In this document: piece after piece, positions 34,021 through 46,656 of the stretch
Layout: every line of letters starts with the position of its first letter
How positions within the stretch are numbered: position 1 is the first letter of the stretch
Assembly (NCBI GenBank): GCA_017591395.1
Contig: WEDG01000471.1
Span: 124,001-188,000 of the forward strand
Source: Schistocephalus solidus
Taxonomy: Eukaryota > Platyhelminthes > Cestoda > Diphyllobothriidea > Diphyllobothriidae
DNA: 64,000 nucleotides
Direction of reading: 5' to 3'
Position numbers and translations under genes: made by a program
The notes under the pieces: model-generated
The model's database searches: none
Seen by the model: only the letters and a program-made list of their open reading frames with translations
Told to the model about the DNA's origin: nothing

Positions 34021-34450
34021 GGGGGTTTTGGTGATCTTACGATCATTTTCTCAAAAATAAAGCGATCTGGATATCCATTCTGCCAAAAAATGCTTTTTAA
34101 ACCTTTAAGCTCTTCTTCAATGCCTGCGGTTGAACAGATAATTTTCACTGTCTGTGTCAAACAGCACGCGGAATTACGTTTAAATTTTAGAGTAGCAAAA
34201 CTCCCAAAATGGGTATATTGCCCCGGCCACGTCTTCGTTCGATAGAAAATACGCCAAATACTCCCGTCAGACCTTCTTATCGGAAGCACGTACAGAAAAG
34301 GGAGCGATCCAGACTGTTCTTCTTTCAATGTAAATTGGATTGATGGGTGTGTTTGATTTATGGAATCCATTAGAGCTGAAATCTCGGTTTTTTTAGATTA
34401 CATGGCAAATATATCATCTCCATAATGCCCATAACATTTCAGAATGTTAA
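34014..34450 (-). pseudogene. PLE2 reverse transcriptase, C-terminal part
   Basis: The frame from 34370 to 34014 is open for 118 codons, and the catalytic YGDD lies just upstream, separated by a TAA-type stop after FAM. The family usually has RYVDD; here the first variable residue is Gly. The palm ends and the thumb-like segment KFKRNSACCLT is intact. Motif A and the fingers are missing, so no activity is possible. Confidence 0.75.
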
Positions 34451-36268
34451 TTAGGTGACGAATTTTCGTTTAAATAGGTCCTTACACATTAATCACTGTG
34501 AGCCCGTCGATTTGGGTGACCCTCATTTACACGTACGTCGTTCAGCATTCTCCTCATGCGACAGGATTCCTTTGATTTCCTCGGTTTTTGTTATGGCTGA
34601 CTTTCATTCACTTGCATTACATTAATATGTTTCCTAAGATACACTATCCCATGAAATGTGATAGACTGTATGCATTCTCCGGATTACGCCTACATCGGAA
34701 CAGTATACTTCCAAACATCACGATACTGATAATGACTTACTTCTCAACTCACAAAAAAATAATGAACAAGGTATTATTAGATTTAGTTGGGTTCAAGTTG
34801 CATTTGAATGAATTTGCCGTACTTTTGACAGTACTAATCAAGATAGTCTGTTCTGTTTTCTAAGCCTTAGACTATGGTTTCCCAGCTTAGGTTCCCGATT
34901 TCTAGTCTGCTTCTACACACTTTTATATAACGAGATCCTTGACGAAATACTTAAATTAAGCACTTCATACCACAGTAGAACTTATACTAAAAAACTAAAT
35001 TTAAATCTTCATTTACTAAAGCCAGCAAGTGTCAACCCCACAGTAACGGATCTTAAGATACCAGGGAACGATTAGCAATGGTTTTTTGACAATTACTGGT
35101 TTGTAAGATGCACCAATGACTTTTTAAACAACCATTTTTGCTTTAGTTAGTACCTCTGCTGATGGAATTCGGTCCGCATATTTGGAATGATTGTATAAAG
35201 CTGACTTCTGATTGATTTAACCTACGCAAGCGATGGATTACCAAGGACATAAAAAACAGTAATTCTGAAATAGCAGTATCAACCCAAAGCAGTGGGAAAA
35301 CGCTGAGGGACACGTAAATAAGCCAAACTCCTCAAAGCCACGTCATGTGGCGGGTTTCCGGCTGAGTTTTTAAACTAATACCCGTGCTTTCAGTATGGTA
35401 TTTCATGTAATCTCCATCTAAAACCATACTGTTCGTTTGTAAACCTCCTTTTTTGCCTTTTTAACTCACTACTTCCTAGTGAATATCAGATTTTGAACGG
35501 AATTTTCGGGGCTCAGAAGACTTACAAATAGCAAAACGTTAAGCATAATGCTGAGATGCTTTTTCGATTACGTAGAGTACTTAAATGGATTTGTACTATT
35601 AATCTCGTGCGGCGGAATCATAAGATATGTCAAAAACACGAAGATTCGGGTTTTTTAATGCACTTTTACGACCGCCTACACCAACAGCACTCGGTTTAGC
35701 GTGCATTCTTTAAAAGCTACGTTCCAATACCCTTGTGAGCTCTAGTATGATATACCAGAAATCAGTTCTAAAATTTACTCTTTTTTATTCTCTGCGTTGC
35801 AAATTACGTCCTCCTCAACTTGCATCTTGGAGAAGGGGTTTTTCCGGTTTCATAAACTTTTTATTTTATTCTCGAGTAATTTTCATTTGCGTTTGGAGTT
35901 TACAGTCTAAGAACTGTACTTTTTCTATGTTAAGAAAATCATGCGTTCCTCTATGCAATTAAAAAGACACAATATAATACTCACAACTTCGTAAAATGGA
36001 AAGGGACCATCTTGTCTACCTCACACGAAGCATTGATAAACTAAGCAAAACGATGTTAGTTGAATGGACGTTTCACTGTCTTAAAAAGTTATATAATTAC
36101 AAAACTTTCTGTAATCTAAATATAACCGTTCCGGATAAAAATTTGAAGCAGACGTCAGATGGACCTGTTTGCCTTATAATCTATTCGAAATTCAAGAGAA
36201 TCGGAAATCCATAAAAAATGTTTCCTACCTCAGAATTTACCTTCACAGAAAATCATTACCAATAAACA
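34451..36268. other. AT-rich intergenic stretch
   Basis: Short frames at 34588-34863, 35735-35962 and 35996-36214 have no recognisable domain or splice context. Confidence 0.4.
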
Positions 36269-36424
36269 TAAAGGAGACTGGTATGACCATTTCTGGCTTA
36301 TTAGCCATCATGTGCTAGTCATACCCAACCTCCAGATGTTTTGGTACCTGAGAGTTCTAGCCTCAGGGGTTTAAAGTCCTCAGTACATATCACTAGAGTG
36401 TCCAACATAATTGACTTATAAGCC
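36269..36424 (-). mobile_element. SINE fragment (head and body)
   Basis: Body ggagactggtatgaccattt then ctggcttattagccatcatg, agtcatacccaacctccaga, and a degenerate reversed head up to cataattgacttataagcc. The 3' tail is missing. Confidence 0.65.
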
Positions 36425-36575
36425 GTGCGCCATCGAATGAAACATGCAAATACTCGTGTTACCGCCAATGCTAAGGTATACCGGAATGGCCCTTTCGGCT
36501 TATTATCGGTATCAGCCAGGCAGACCGTTAGCTTTACTCTGCCATTCTTCTTATATTCAGTCGCAACAGACAAGA

Positions 36576-36745
36576 CAACGAGCTCGTAGTTCAATGGTTA
36601 CGGCCTTGGTCTTCTTATCAGAAGGTCACGATTTTGAGCCTCCGGTGAAGCAAACCTGGGGTTATTAATGGCTGCTGGTGGGGCTCGAAAGGCAGTACAA
36701 GGTACAACGGGAGGATTATTTACCGTAAAGCTATCGGTGAGCGCC
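36576..36745 (+). mobile_element. SINE, internally shortened
   Basis: tRNA-like head gagctcgtagttcaatggtt, box-B-like ggtcacgattttgagcctcc, then gcaaacctggggttattaat and the tail ending ctatcggtgagcgcc. Most of the central body is missing. Confidence 0.65.
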
Positions 36746-37774
36746 TCTTTACCATACAAATTATCTTCAGTGACTACATAAGGACCTAGATTTAGCTAAG
36801 ACAGAGAAAACTTCTAGTTCTGGCTAAACGAAAACTAACAGGCCGGACAGTTGATAAAACCCATGGCACCGACCGACGAAGTTCCGTGGCCATACTCCTG
36901 GCCATTCTTGATGTCTTCCGTCAAGAAATATACGCATGCAAGACTTGTACGGTGGTATGCGTCGTGTGGATAGCATTATTGTCTGAAAAATCTTGAAGCC
37001 AGCACACCTTTAGCTATGAAAGTGAAGCTAAATGCGTTTTACAATGGTATGCATTTTTGTGGATTCAACCAATCAGGTGAGAGGCACGATCGTGACTTTC
37101 CTTACCCAGTCAGATCAAACACTGGCGCGGTGTTTCTGCCGTGAAGTGCCACTTCATTTTCAATGGAATAGCGAAAGGAAGTAAACTGTGTAGCAGTCAT
37201 TTCTAATTTATCCGCTGTTTGCAGTCAGCATTTATCATCACGTTCTCCCCTTCCCTTGTTCCTCCGAAATACGGCTCAGTTAGTTAAGGAGTCTGACGGC
37301 CATTGTTAAACTGGGCCGAAAATCGCTGCTCAATCCTTTGCCCTTCCAAGACGTAAAGAGTAAGACAACCTCTATCTCACAATTTTCAGACGAAGTGCTG
37401 TTCTTCATTTATGTCACGTTAGCCTACTCAAATATGTCCGGTTTTGTCCAATATTCGGTAATGTTCTGAAATTGGAACCCTCATGTGGGCTTGCACCAAA
37501 TTCAAGAAAGCCTATTTATTCCTGTGTTTTAACGCTTGAACCCTTGAACTTAACACAGGATTAACGGGAGGGGCTTTCTTCTTCCCATATCCTGTCAGAT
37601 AATTTAAAAAATGGCTTGGGCAAGTAGCCATGTTATAAATGAGGAACTAGGATAGTGCAAAGTTCCAAACTTACCGAATGGCAGTTCATCAACTAAAATT
37701 TATTACCGTTTCTCAGGTAGCAGTTCAGACCCATATCACATCTACCTCCATGTAAAATTCATCACTAACCGTTT

Positions 37775-38010
37775 TAGTCACTGGGCAGATGGCTGGACTT
37801 CTAATAAAAGGGTTGCGGGTTCCAGACCCTCGCGGGGCACCACCAAGAGTTGGGTAGGACTAGCTAATGATGGATAGTAAGTCAGAAATTGTCATTCTAG
37901 TCTCCCCCGTCTTTACCAGCAATGTTCCTCTGCCTATAGTCCTAGCCGTAGTGTGACTGCTGTCGGGGCTCAAGAATGAGCCCCAAGACATAACCGGGTG
38001 AGTCAGTTTC
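37775..38010 (+). mobile_element. tRNA-derived SINE, near full length
   Basis: The head ggttgcgggttccagaccct supplies box B. Body: gagttgggtaggactagcta, gtcagaaattgtcattctag and tctcccccgtctttaccagc. Tail: aaccgggtgagtcagtttcg. Confidence 0.75.
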
Positions 38011-38212
38011 GTTAACTATGTGCGTGCGCCCATCTACCAGAATTCGAAAGGTAATACTTCCTTCCTGAAGGCCAAACTCCTCGCATATGTATCATGCAGC
38101 AGCGGAAGCATTGAGTGTCGTAGACTGTCAATGATCGAGGTAGGGGACACACTCGTCCCGATGTATCTTGCGGATCATCTCGTGCCCTGTCAGCAACCTC
38201 TCAGACTTGAAT

Positions 38213-38410
38213 GGTCACTTCTGGCTTATTAGCCTTCATTAGCATGGGATTGTGTATGGCTTATCGATTATAGTTAAGCAGCCGGAAATTACCATTCTGA
38301 TCTCCATTGTCTTTGTCGATAATTTCATTCTACCTAGAACACTAACCACTGTGCTTAAGGCTGAACCCAAAAGCAGAACGAAATGTGTGAGGCCATTTAC
38401 CATTATTAAT
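38213..38410. mobile_element. Two SINE pieces joined head-to-head
   Basis: A minus-oriented body piece (aatggtcacttctggcttat then tagccttcatta, 38211-38245) is followed within 30 bases by a plus-oriented body and tail (gccggaaattaccattctga, tctccattgtctttgtcga, then agcagaacgaaatgtgtgag). The junction forms an imperfect palindrome. Confidence 0.55.
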
Positions 38411-39889
38411 CCCTGTGAATGAAGAATGCATTTATCAGGCATATATTCGGTCCTATTGAAATATGCTCGTCGCTGTCCTTAACTCAACACCCCGTTTTAA
38501 CTGTATCCCGTGGACGCGGCACCTCGATCCCCACCTCAACCTCACTGGTGAAGGTTGTCCATCTTGGTTACCGAAACAATACTATCAATACTGACCCCAA
38601 CTAAAGTCATTGAATACTAACGCCCACATTTCTAAACGGTAAATTGACTACTTAGCTCGGAATTGTTTCAAGACTGAACACGGCTTGTATCGCCATACGA
38701 TATTATTGCTTAATTTTGTACCATGTCAATAGAAATAAATCCCGTTATGTTGGCCTATAAAGATCGCAGTTCTGATTTTTTGGCTTTATTGGAGTCGACT
38801 GTCACCAAGCCAATAAGTAATTTGACCATAATTTCGAGGGATTTAGTAAACCTTATGCCGAATTTAGCTTTTTCGAGGTGTTTTAGCGAATTTGCACATA
38901 GGTCCCAAAAAGCTAACTAGCAACCAGTTAGACATTAATTTTAGGTGAGTGATTCTTCTTCTGTCTAACCCAATCTTCTGTAATAGAGGTTCCAAACATT
39001 TTCTGAAAACAGCCATTGGTTGTTTTAATGGCTGCGGTGAGGCCATGGAGATTACCAAATGGTCGCGGAAAAGATGATGGGCACAAATCCTGTTTAACTA
39101 CCAGAGGAGTACTCTTAGCAGGGGTGGATATCGACAAGTCTTTCGATCTGCTGGGATTAACTGAATCGATATTTATTTGCCAAAAATGTATGTCCTACTA
39201 TACTTTGCCTCGGGCAAACTACAATAGATGTGCTACCTCTTGAAATGTAAACCAAAGTTCAAAAATGCGGTTTCCACTAGTAAATAGTACTTAATTAGGG
39301 TTTAAATAGTAATTATCAGCTGCATAATCCAATGTATTTCATTCGTATCAGGTCGTGGGATTTTGAGGGTTAATCGCTCTAGCCTTCTTCACAAACTGCG
39401 CTGTGCATAAAGCGACTGCATACGTGATACGATCTTTTGCCCAACAATATTCGTTTTTTTACTTATTTGGTAACAACTTCCGTCTGCTTCGAATGGTGTA
39501 TTTGAAGAAAGGGTTTTTTCGTTTTTTAAAAATATTTTTAATCATGAAATTTTTAAGACTGTATACTATATATTAATCAAGCATTTTGATTTTAAGGTAT
39601 ACAGCATGGTCCATGTTATGTTTCAAAAACAGAAGACTGCCTGTAGAAGGGAAGTGTACTTAGAACTTGAAACAATACGAGTGTGGAATCTTGGGGACAC
39701 GGTGGGATAGATGGCAATGCAGGAATGTCATAGGCTGTAGGGTGGCCAATCAGAACAAGGGTGATCTGGCCCTGCTTACATGACCTTAAAAATTTCTTTA
39801 TAGTCAGGTATGGCGTTATGTTTTGACAAAGCGGACAGTATACGCTGCAGTTCACATCCGCGCGAAAAGTTTTTTAGCTTTATCTGACC
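38411..39889. other. Unassigned stretch
   Basis: Overlapping short frames on both strands at 38864-39243 show no domain. Nothing else was recognised. Confidence 0.35.
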
Positions 39890-40395
39890 TTTTCCTTTAT
39901 AGCGTATATAAATGTGCGATTTTCTTTACGCATAAAATATGCATTTTTTAGTTCGGAAACCCTAAATGCAATTGTAAAATTAGATCGGGTTCAAAATAAT
40001 TCGGAGCCTGACGGCGCTCTTAAGGTGAAGGGGTATCTATATTTAACTACAAACTTTAAAACAGACGTAAATTATCACCAAATAAGTGAAAGAAAGGATA
40101 TTTTATGTGTTTTTTCCCCTAAAATATATTCGAATTTCTAAGAACATAGAAAATCGATGGGCGAAAATCCTATTATGGTAGCAGTCATTTTGTACATGGT
40201 GCAGTCTGTGCGGACGGTTAGAATGAAGCTCGTTCAAAAACGCACATCCTGATCTGACCACAATATCTGGGCATTATGCTGCCGATGACTAATATTACAA
40301 ACCTACTAAAGTAATATTTTCCAATGAAGAACACATTTTAGAATTTCGGTTAACATTTCGTGAGATAGCGAAGAAATCGGTATGTGTCGTAGCAG
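39890..40395 (+). repeat. Dispersed repeat family A, plus copy
   Basis: Blocks gttcggaaaccctaaatgca, gttcaaaataattcggagcc, gaaaatcgatgggcgaaaat, gcagtctgtgcggacggtta and gaatgaagctcgttcaaaaa run in the family order. It ends in the core ttagaatttcggttaacatt followed by tcgtgagatagcg. Confidence 0.6.
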
Positions 40396-42130
40396 TGTAT
40401 ATATCGCCTATGAAAGTCGACTGTCTATACTGCACATCTAAAATAGAATTGTGCATTGTGGTCTATCTTAAAATGGGTAAAAAGACACTCACATGATACA
40501 GGTAACCGTTTTCAGAATGTAAATCGTAGTTTGTTCCTAATGGTCTTCTACTACGAGAAATCTAATAGGCCCGGCTCAAATTTTAAACTAAATGTTAATT
40601 TTTTACGTAGTTAATTGCTCCTCATATCGGGGTCCAGACGTCCACAGGCATACTATTTGTGAAGTAACAAATGTTTAGCATGCTTTTGTGTTTCTCTGAA
40701 GAGATGCACGGGATTTGTAATATGGGCAAACCAAAGTCTCCAGCTCGCTAAAAAAACAACAGTTCAAGGTAGTTTAGTGACGTGCATCATAATGGAGTGA
40801 GAAGGCAACTAACGATGATGATGACAATTCTAATACAGCTCGGCGACCGCTTGACACTTGGGAACGCTATAGGTTCTCTCGATCTTTTTCCAAAGCTATT
40901 AAAAAATCCAAGCCGTTTTCATGCTAGGTAATCTTCCTACTTTTACTGTGGGAGGAGCGATTAAATTGCAACCACAATTTTTAATTCTACGTCGTGTGAA
41001 CTCTCTAACCACCGTCCCCCCTTAGATGCACATTTCAAATGCCATTCTCGAAATTCAACTGTCAGCCAGAAATGCTGGCTGTATTATTTATAGATTGGGT
41101 CTTTTAATCATATCCAACCGATCAATTCCTCTCACATCGGTTAAATTCGTTAAAATATTTTTGGTTCGCAATGACGATAAAAAGGAAGTTGATGGGGAGA
41201 ACAGTGAACAGGAGAATAGATAAGAATAGGAAGAAAGTAAATCGACGGATAATGCAATAGAAAGAAACAAGAGAAATATTGAACGTTTTAAAAAATCCAT
41301 AATAGCATGTCAATTAATTGAGTCAGTAGCAAATCAGGCAACCGTAACGCGTAGAAAATAAATAATAATACATAAAATTAGTGTATCTAGATGAATAAAC
41401 CCTCTGTGATCTGCCTAGTTGTATGATTGAGATAATAAACCTAAAATATCAAACCGAGTATAAGCTTTATATGCACCCTCGAGTTTTACTCTAGCAAGGT
41501 ATAAATTTCGCTGATACCTAGAGAAATATGGAATTTCAGCCAAACGGGGAAAACATGCATAAAAATGTCCTTTACATTCATCTCATAAGTAAATTACGTT
41601 TCTGTTAACCTTTTATTTTTGAAAAGGATGTTTGTATCTGCGATGTTTTTTTAGAAACCAGCATGAATTTTTGTTGCGGTTGCTTTGGGGCATTTTTATG
41701 ATACTTTTATTAAAATATAATAAAACGCAGAAATATGCTTTCGTTTCAAGGGAAGCACAGATTAATTTTAATTTTAAGACCTGAAGGGCAGTTGAAAAAA
41801 GCAGATTGTATTTAAAATAAAACAGGAACTTGTAGACTTTTCAAGATTACGGCACACTCGTCCTTCGTAGAAGAAATTCAAGGAAGGCGTAGTTTCCTAC
41901 AACATTCATATAAAAACAGAACCTTTAGGCATCCTTTCCGATACATTTGAATGCATTCATAAAAACATTGAAAATCAATAGAAAACTGAAAGCTGTATGA
42001 GTACTGTTTTTCTCTAGATACGTTTTAGGCATTTAGCTGGAAAAATATTCAGTCTAGAGGCATTCTCAAATCCTGAGTTAATTATAGAAGAACTGTGTTG
42101 CATGCAGTTACTACTGAAACCATATTAAGG
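40396..42130. other. AT-rich stretch, partly old repeats
   Basis: The block aaaacattgaaaatcaatag (41965) resembles the family A aatcaatgagaaaa block. The rest is unassigned. Confidence 0.35.
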
Positions 42131-42134
42131 GTTT

Positions 42135-42400
42135 TCAGTAGGTGGGTTATCTCATGAAATGTTAACCAAACTTATTAAATTTGTTTGCATTTAGAAATTA
42201 TTGCCGAGTATGGTTTATGCAGGCTGCCTTTACGAAGCTAATTCAGAACGAGACATGCTGACGTGACTGAAATACTGTGAAATTACGTAAGAGAATAATC
42301 GGTAATTACGGCTCCATATAGGTATCCTTTCTAGAATAAAACACCTTTTAGAATATCTGTTAACCTTTCATGAGATGGCTTCCAGTCCACGTAAATTTAC
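42135..42400. repeat. Two family A cores in opposite orientation
   Basis: A minus core (ggttatctcatgaaatgtta then accaaac, 42148-42175) and a plus core (ttagaatatctgttaacctt then tcatgagatggc, 42350-42382) lie 170 bases apart. They may be the ends of one inverted insertion or two separate old copies. Confidence 0.5.
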
Positions 42401-42970
42401 GACCGCCTGAGACGAAAGTATGCTATTAATACAGACAGATACGCAGTTGAGTCCGCCCGCGTTGCACTCTTAGCCACCCCACCCGCACTGAACTGCCTAC
42501 AACAAGGTGGCCGAGTTCCCAAGACAGACGCCAATTACTGCCGCACCGCCTTCTTAGCTTCTCTGGCCTCCTCGAAAAGTTCTCCGCTCACTTGCGTCTG
42601 TGATTGCACTTTGCGGTGACGACGACTGACCTGCGGCGCGTGAGGCGCTCTGCACTGAGCCGTGCGCTGGCCACGTCTATGCAAGGACCACTGCTGCTTC
42701 TGTTGAAGTTGCGTTTATTGCACGGTCGTACTTTAGCGACTTATTTGACACTGTCTGAATGAACCTTCTCTTGGTTTGAACTACGCAACTATTTACCATG
42801 CTGACAGCACAGTCACTAAAAGCCTAACCCCCTCGTGTTTGCCGACCTTTTCGCCACTGCGTGAAACACCTTCGATGGGTTCGACTCATCAGTGGGTCTC
42901 CCCAAGGTTCCTCAGGCGCTCCAGTTTCAATCCCAGTGTGTTTACTTTCAGAGGTAAACAATGCGCAAAC
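42400..42970. other. GC-rich block of unknown origin
   Basis: The sequence is clearly more GC-rich than its flanks (ttgcggtgacgacgactgac, ctgcggcgcgtgaggcgctc). It may be part of a mobile element or a promoter/5'UTR. The 65-codon plus frame at 42776-42973 has no known motif. Confidence 0.3.
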
Positions 42971-43599
42971 TGAGAGTAAATCTTTCGGAACAAAGCTTTT
43001 CAGACTCGACCCGAAATGTGATCTGTGATATTTTGGCTGTAAACCATCAGCTACTCTGGAATAACCGCGTTATATTCAAAAGCTGTAAGCGGGCTTTTGA
43101 AATTGAGCCGCCATCTTTTCCGCTCTCCATTCGCATGTGAAATTTCTTATATCTATGTCGGTTAGCCTATTTGACCCATTTTATACCGATTCTTAACCTT
43201 ATTTGTTTTTTTGAACAACAAAAATGAGGTCATCGGCGCACGACGCTGGCACAGTTTTGAAAGAAGTCCAATTTTGTCGATATTTTGAGATGCATTCAAG
43301 AATGATTCTTCATGATTTTAATATGTGCATAGCTACTAACAAAAAACACAGACACGTTTGACTGAAAAGATTTTTCCAGAGGATTTAATCCAAGTTAGCG
43401 CATAAATTTCCCTAGCAATTAAACAAGGCAGAATTGAAACTGGAGTTCATAAACCAGAAAACACATGTGGAATGCTGGGGGACATACTGGTGAGTCAAAC
43501 CTCCCCGCGGTGGCGAAACACACTTGTTGGTACTGTGCTTTCAGTATGATAAATAATTAGATAGTTGTCTGCGATTAATTTGACCGTTGATTTCGATAA

Positions 43600-43770
43600 T
43601 GTTCACCATGCACTTTACAGCATGGTGATGCAGGCACTGTGAAATGCGCTGGATTTTAGCGAGAGCTGGCTTGCGCTGCATTTACCTCACTCTCTCTTCC
43701 ACTCCCCACTTTGGCCCGGAGTCAATACAGGGTCAGAAAACCTTGAGATTGGAGAGGGAGCAGGCTCACG
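43600..43770 (-). repeat. GC-rich dispersed repeat (family D), minus copy
   Basis: The reverse complement reads gtggggagtggaagagagag, tgaggtaaatgcagcgcaag and ccagcgcatttcacagtgcc. This aligns with 49740-49870 (gtgggggaggaggagagagt, gcggtagctgcagcgcaagg, cacgcgcaagtcaccgtccc). Confidence 0.6.
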
Positions 43771-43774
43771 CAAT

Positions 43775-44839
43775 GCGATTCACCACAAACAACTACACCA
43801 CATCAAACAGGGGGCGGCTCGGATCCCAGCTGTATGGGAGTGCCATGCAGCCCACATTAAGAAGGTAACCCTATACTCTGACTCTCAGACTACTTCTGAC
43901 GGCCTGTTGGCAGTTTGTGAATATTAAGCAGTTAGTGCACAGTAACTGATGGATTTCAACTCCAGTATTAGTATCAGCTTTCGGACAAAAGCTAGAAAGG
44001 ATTCACTCCGATTTTGCGCATTAATTTCCTCCGAAATTAAACAAGGCAGTTCACCTCACGTCAACCCAGGGCACCTTAAATTGAGCTTATTATCCTCCTC
44101 CACAAATACCTATTGCGCACTGCCCAAGTACATCCATAATGCCAATGTGGAAATTTGCTCACCTGCGCCTCTATTTCACAAATAAAACGCAAACGCACTT
44201 ATTCTTACTGTTATTATTAGTTTCTGAGTCTACTCCCTTCCCTTGGGTGACCCCAAAATCTCTCAAGCACTATTCTTCCTTCATTCTGCTCTCTCCTTCC
44301 TCTGTCCGTGGTTTTCAGACGGCTTTAGTTTCATCGTAGCATACAAATTAATCGCAAAAGTCCATATTATTACTGGTATTAGTAGCGCCTGAGTCTACTG
44401 CCTGTCGCATAGAGCGAAGTATTCATAGGCGTCAGGCGATATTACTCCTTCATCAACTGTGTATGAAAGCGCAATCACGACAAATTAATACAAAAACCTG
44501 GTAAAAGTAGGTTATGGTAATCGGGGTTTTGCGGATGGGACCTCTACGCAGACAAGCAGGGAACTTTGCGCAAGAAAACAAAAAATAAATAAATTTCGGC
44601 CCAAATCTAGTCTTTGGCACATATCTGGCAACAAAATTGAGCGTGGTCAGATAAAAATTAAAAAAGATCCACTCTCAATAATTAGAAGGTATTTTTTAGA
44701 TAAAATGCATCACAATTTAACAACTTTGCGCATGTCGTTATAGGAATTTTGACACAGAGTGTAACTTCCCGAAGCTATTAAATAATGAACCAAACCAGGC
44801 CTTCGAAAACAAATAACGTTTGCTTAACCCTTACTTCAA
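43775..44839. other. Unassigned stretch with repeated fragments
   Basis: The segment gcgcattaatttcctccgaa then attaaacaaggcag (44015-44050) repeats 43400-43432 with mismatches. A pair of related segments around 44200 and 44370 share ctgagtctactccc/ctgagtctactgcc. No gene was recognised. Confidence 0.4.
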
Positions 44840-44971
44840 AACTGTCAAAATAACTCCTGAAGAGAAATGTTGACGAGCACAAATGCTAGGCAATCAGCTC
44901 AAAATTAGCTTTTTGCGGAAACAAGAAATAGTCGGCGTTTAAGACCGCGGAAACCCAGAAACTCCAACTTG
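44840..44971. repeat. 132-bp segment duplicated at 47340-47471
   Basis: Near-identical to 47340-47471: one extra T near 44851 and one C/T difference near 44891 (ctaggc against ctaggt). Homology ends abruptly on both sides. This is the probable donor copy, because the other sits inside a retroelement junction. Confidence 0.9.
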
Positions 44972-45254
44972 AAGCCCATGTTCTCAAAAAATTACTGTGA
45001 ACAACCAACTCACTGTCATAATGCGAAAATACTGGATTTCTTTTAGACAATGCTGTAACAGAAATTACCATCCAGCACATTCATTGCGATCATATTTGAT
45101 CACTCAGTTACTTCGTTTAAGTTGCTCATTCCAACGATAGGCAAAGTGTCTACAGACAGTGCATATTATTACGAAGCATTTCACAGTTTCGTCATCTGGA
45201 TGGTAACACTGGCTGAACTGCACTTCAAAATCCTCAGAATAATTCCAAGTTTGC

Positions 45255-45275
45255 TCTCTCTCTCTCTCTCTCTTT
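45255..45275. repeat. CT dinucleotide microsatellite
   Basis: Uninterrupted ctctctctctctctct run of about 20 bases. It explains the Arg/Glu repeat in the minus frame 45343-45104. Confidence 0.9.
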
Positions 45276-45344
45276 TCCAACCGCAGCCGAGCCCCTAAAA
45301 CCAACCTGATTACACTTTTCTGTGCTACATGTGGACACTTCAAA

Positions 45345-46656
45345 GAGGTAAGATAATTAGCAATTTTAAGACAATTTCTAGGTGAAAATCATACTAGCTG
45401 AAACCCAAATAACTAAAATCTTACTCAGAATCTACCTCGAGTATTTCCCAGATAAGTGCACTATACATGCTATGGTTTACCAATCTGTAGTGCTGTTGAT
45501 TTGTTTTGTGCCACATCTGGCCTTAAAGGCTCTTGGCTTTAGTGGCGACAGCAATCGTTACTTCGTTCTTCTTTTGCAGAATCATTACATATTTCATTGT
45601 TTCACAGCAGTGAAAACCACTTGTCTACTCCGGCCTGACGGGGTCTAGGCGCCAGCATGTTTGTTGTTTTTCTGGGAAGCGGGTACTTAAAGTAATTCTT
45701 TCAAAATCCTACTAGTTGTTTTCGCTCATGATTTCTTCTGAAAAATGAGTGCAGCCACGCGTGATGCAGGCTCTAGAGAGCGCCACCTCGTATTTCATTG
45801 TGTAGTCCACGCGGATAGCCGACATTGTTAAGTGGTTTGACGATTATCCGATTAATGTTCTTTTCCTCGGAGCAGCCAAGCCAGCCTCAAAAGGTATCCG
45901 TCGAGGACAAAACTAAGGAAGTAACGATGTTTACCATGCAGGTGCTGTCTGCGGTTACGGCTTTCATTACTGTCACTTTTTCAAACCCGCCTACGGCGTC
46001 AACGCACCTTGTTGTCTCCGTCCAAGTCCTTCAAGCTGGTCGCTTTCTCTCCCCTTCGTAACAACCACATTCCGTAAAGTACATCCCGGTTCACAGCTGT
46101 TTTCTGTCTTTCGGTCAGGGTAAGGATCGAATAGGGTACAGCGACGCCTGTAATGCAAGAAGGGTGATAATATTTGTTTTTTCAGGAGTTCAGAGGAGCG
46201 AGGCCATTAAGAGAATTCGGTAGAAGGCATCGAGCGAGCTCGCGAGTCTACTATGGGCGAGTTTGTATTACTCTACTGAGGTGCTATAACAGACGCGCAG
46301 TATGATATAGGTAAATAAGGAGCGTGTAAAAGGGCGCAAAATAGGAAATCAATGCTTCTCGGTTAAAGAAGAGTAGATTGGATAAGGCGATCTGCGGCGT
46401 GAAAACTTGACCCCTAGCAGTAACCTTAAACCTAAGGAAATTCCTATATTTTTACCTTATTCTATTCTTAAGCCGACTTACCTTAACCTTAACGTATCCA
46501 TCACGCATTTTATTAATCTCGGCCAAAACATGTCTACTTAAATCAAATACGTAAGCATTGAATTGTAAGAAAACTATATATTTGCATATTATTTTTTCAC
46601 CCAAAAGGATTTTACAAGGAATGTGAAATCGAAATCTTATTTGTTCAGCGCCTTAA
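45345..46656. other. Unassigned stretch
   Basis: The frame 45825-46061 (+) has a moderately coding-like composition after a cag acceptor-like site, but no domain was recognised. An accttaacctta-type low-complexity patch lies at 46420-46500. Confidence 0.35.

Larger units (their letters stand above)
33420..34450 (-). mobile_element. Penelope-like element (PLE2), 5'-truncated
   Basis: The minus strand carries, in order, an RT active-site segment HYGDDIFA (YGDD at 34424-34413), a segment HPSIQFTLKEEQSGSLPFL, GQYTHFGSF with LKFKRNSACCLT, WQNGYPDRFI, and then the GIY-YIG endonuclease region. The first half of the RT is absent, as expected of incomplete target-primed reverse transcription. A probable 3' tail (tctgacgatgatatgaagtc then gaaccgcac) ends near 33430. 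It belongs to a different PLE lineage from PLE1: the linker has GQYTHF instead of TLQMLSY. Confidence 0.85.
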
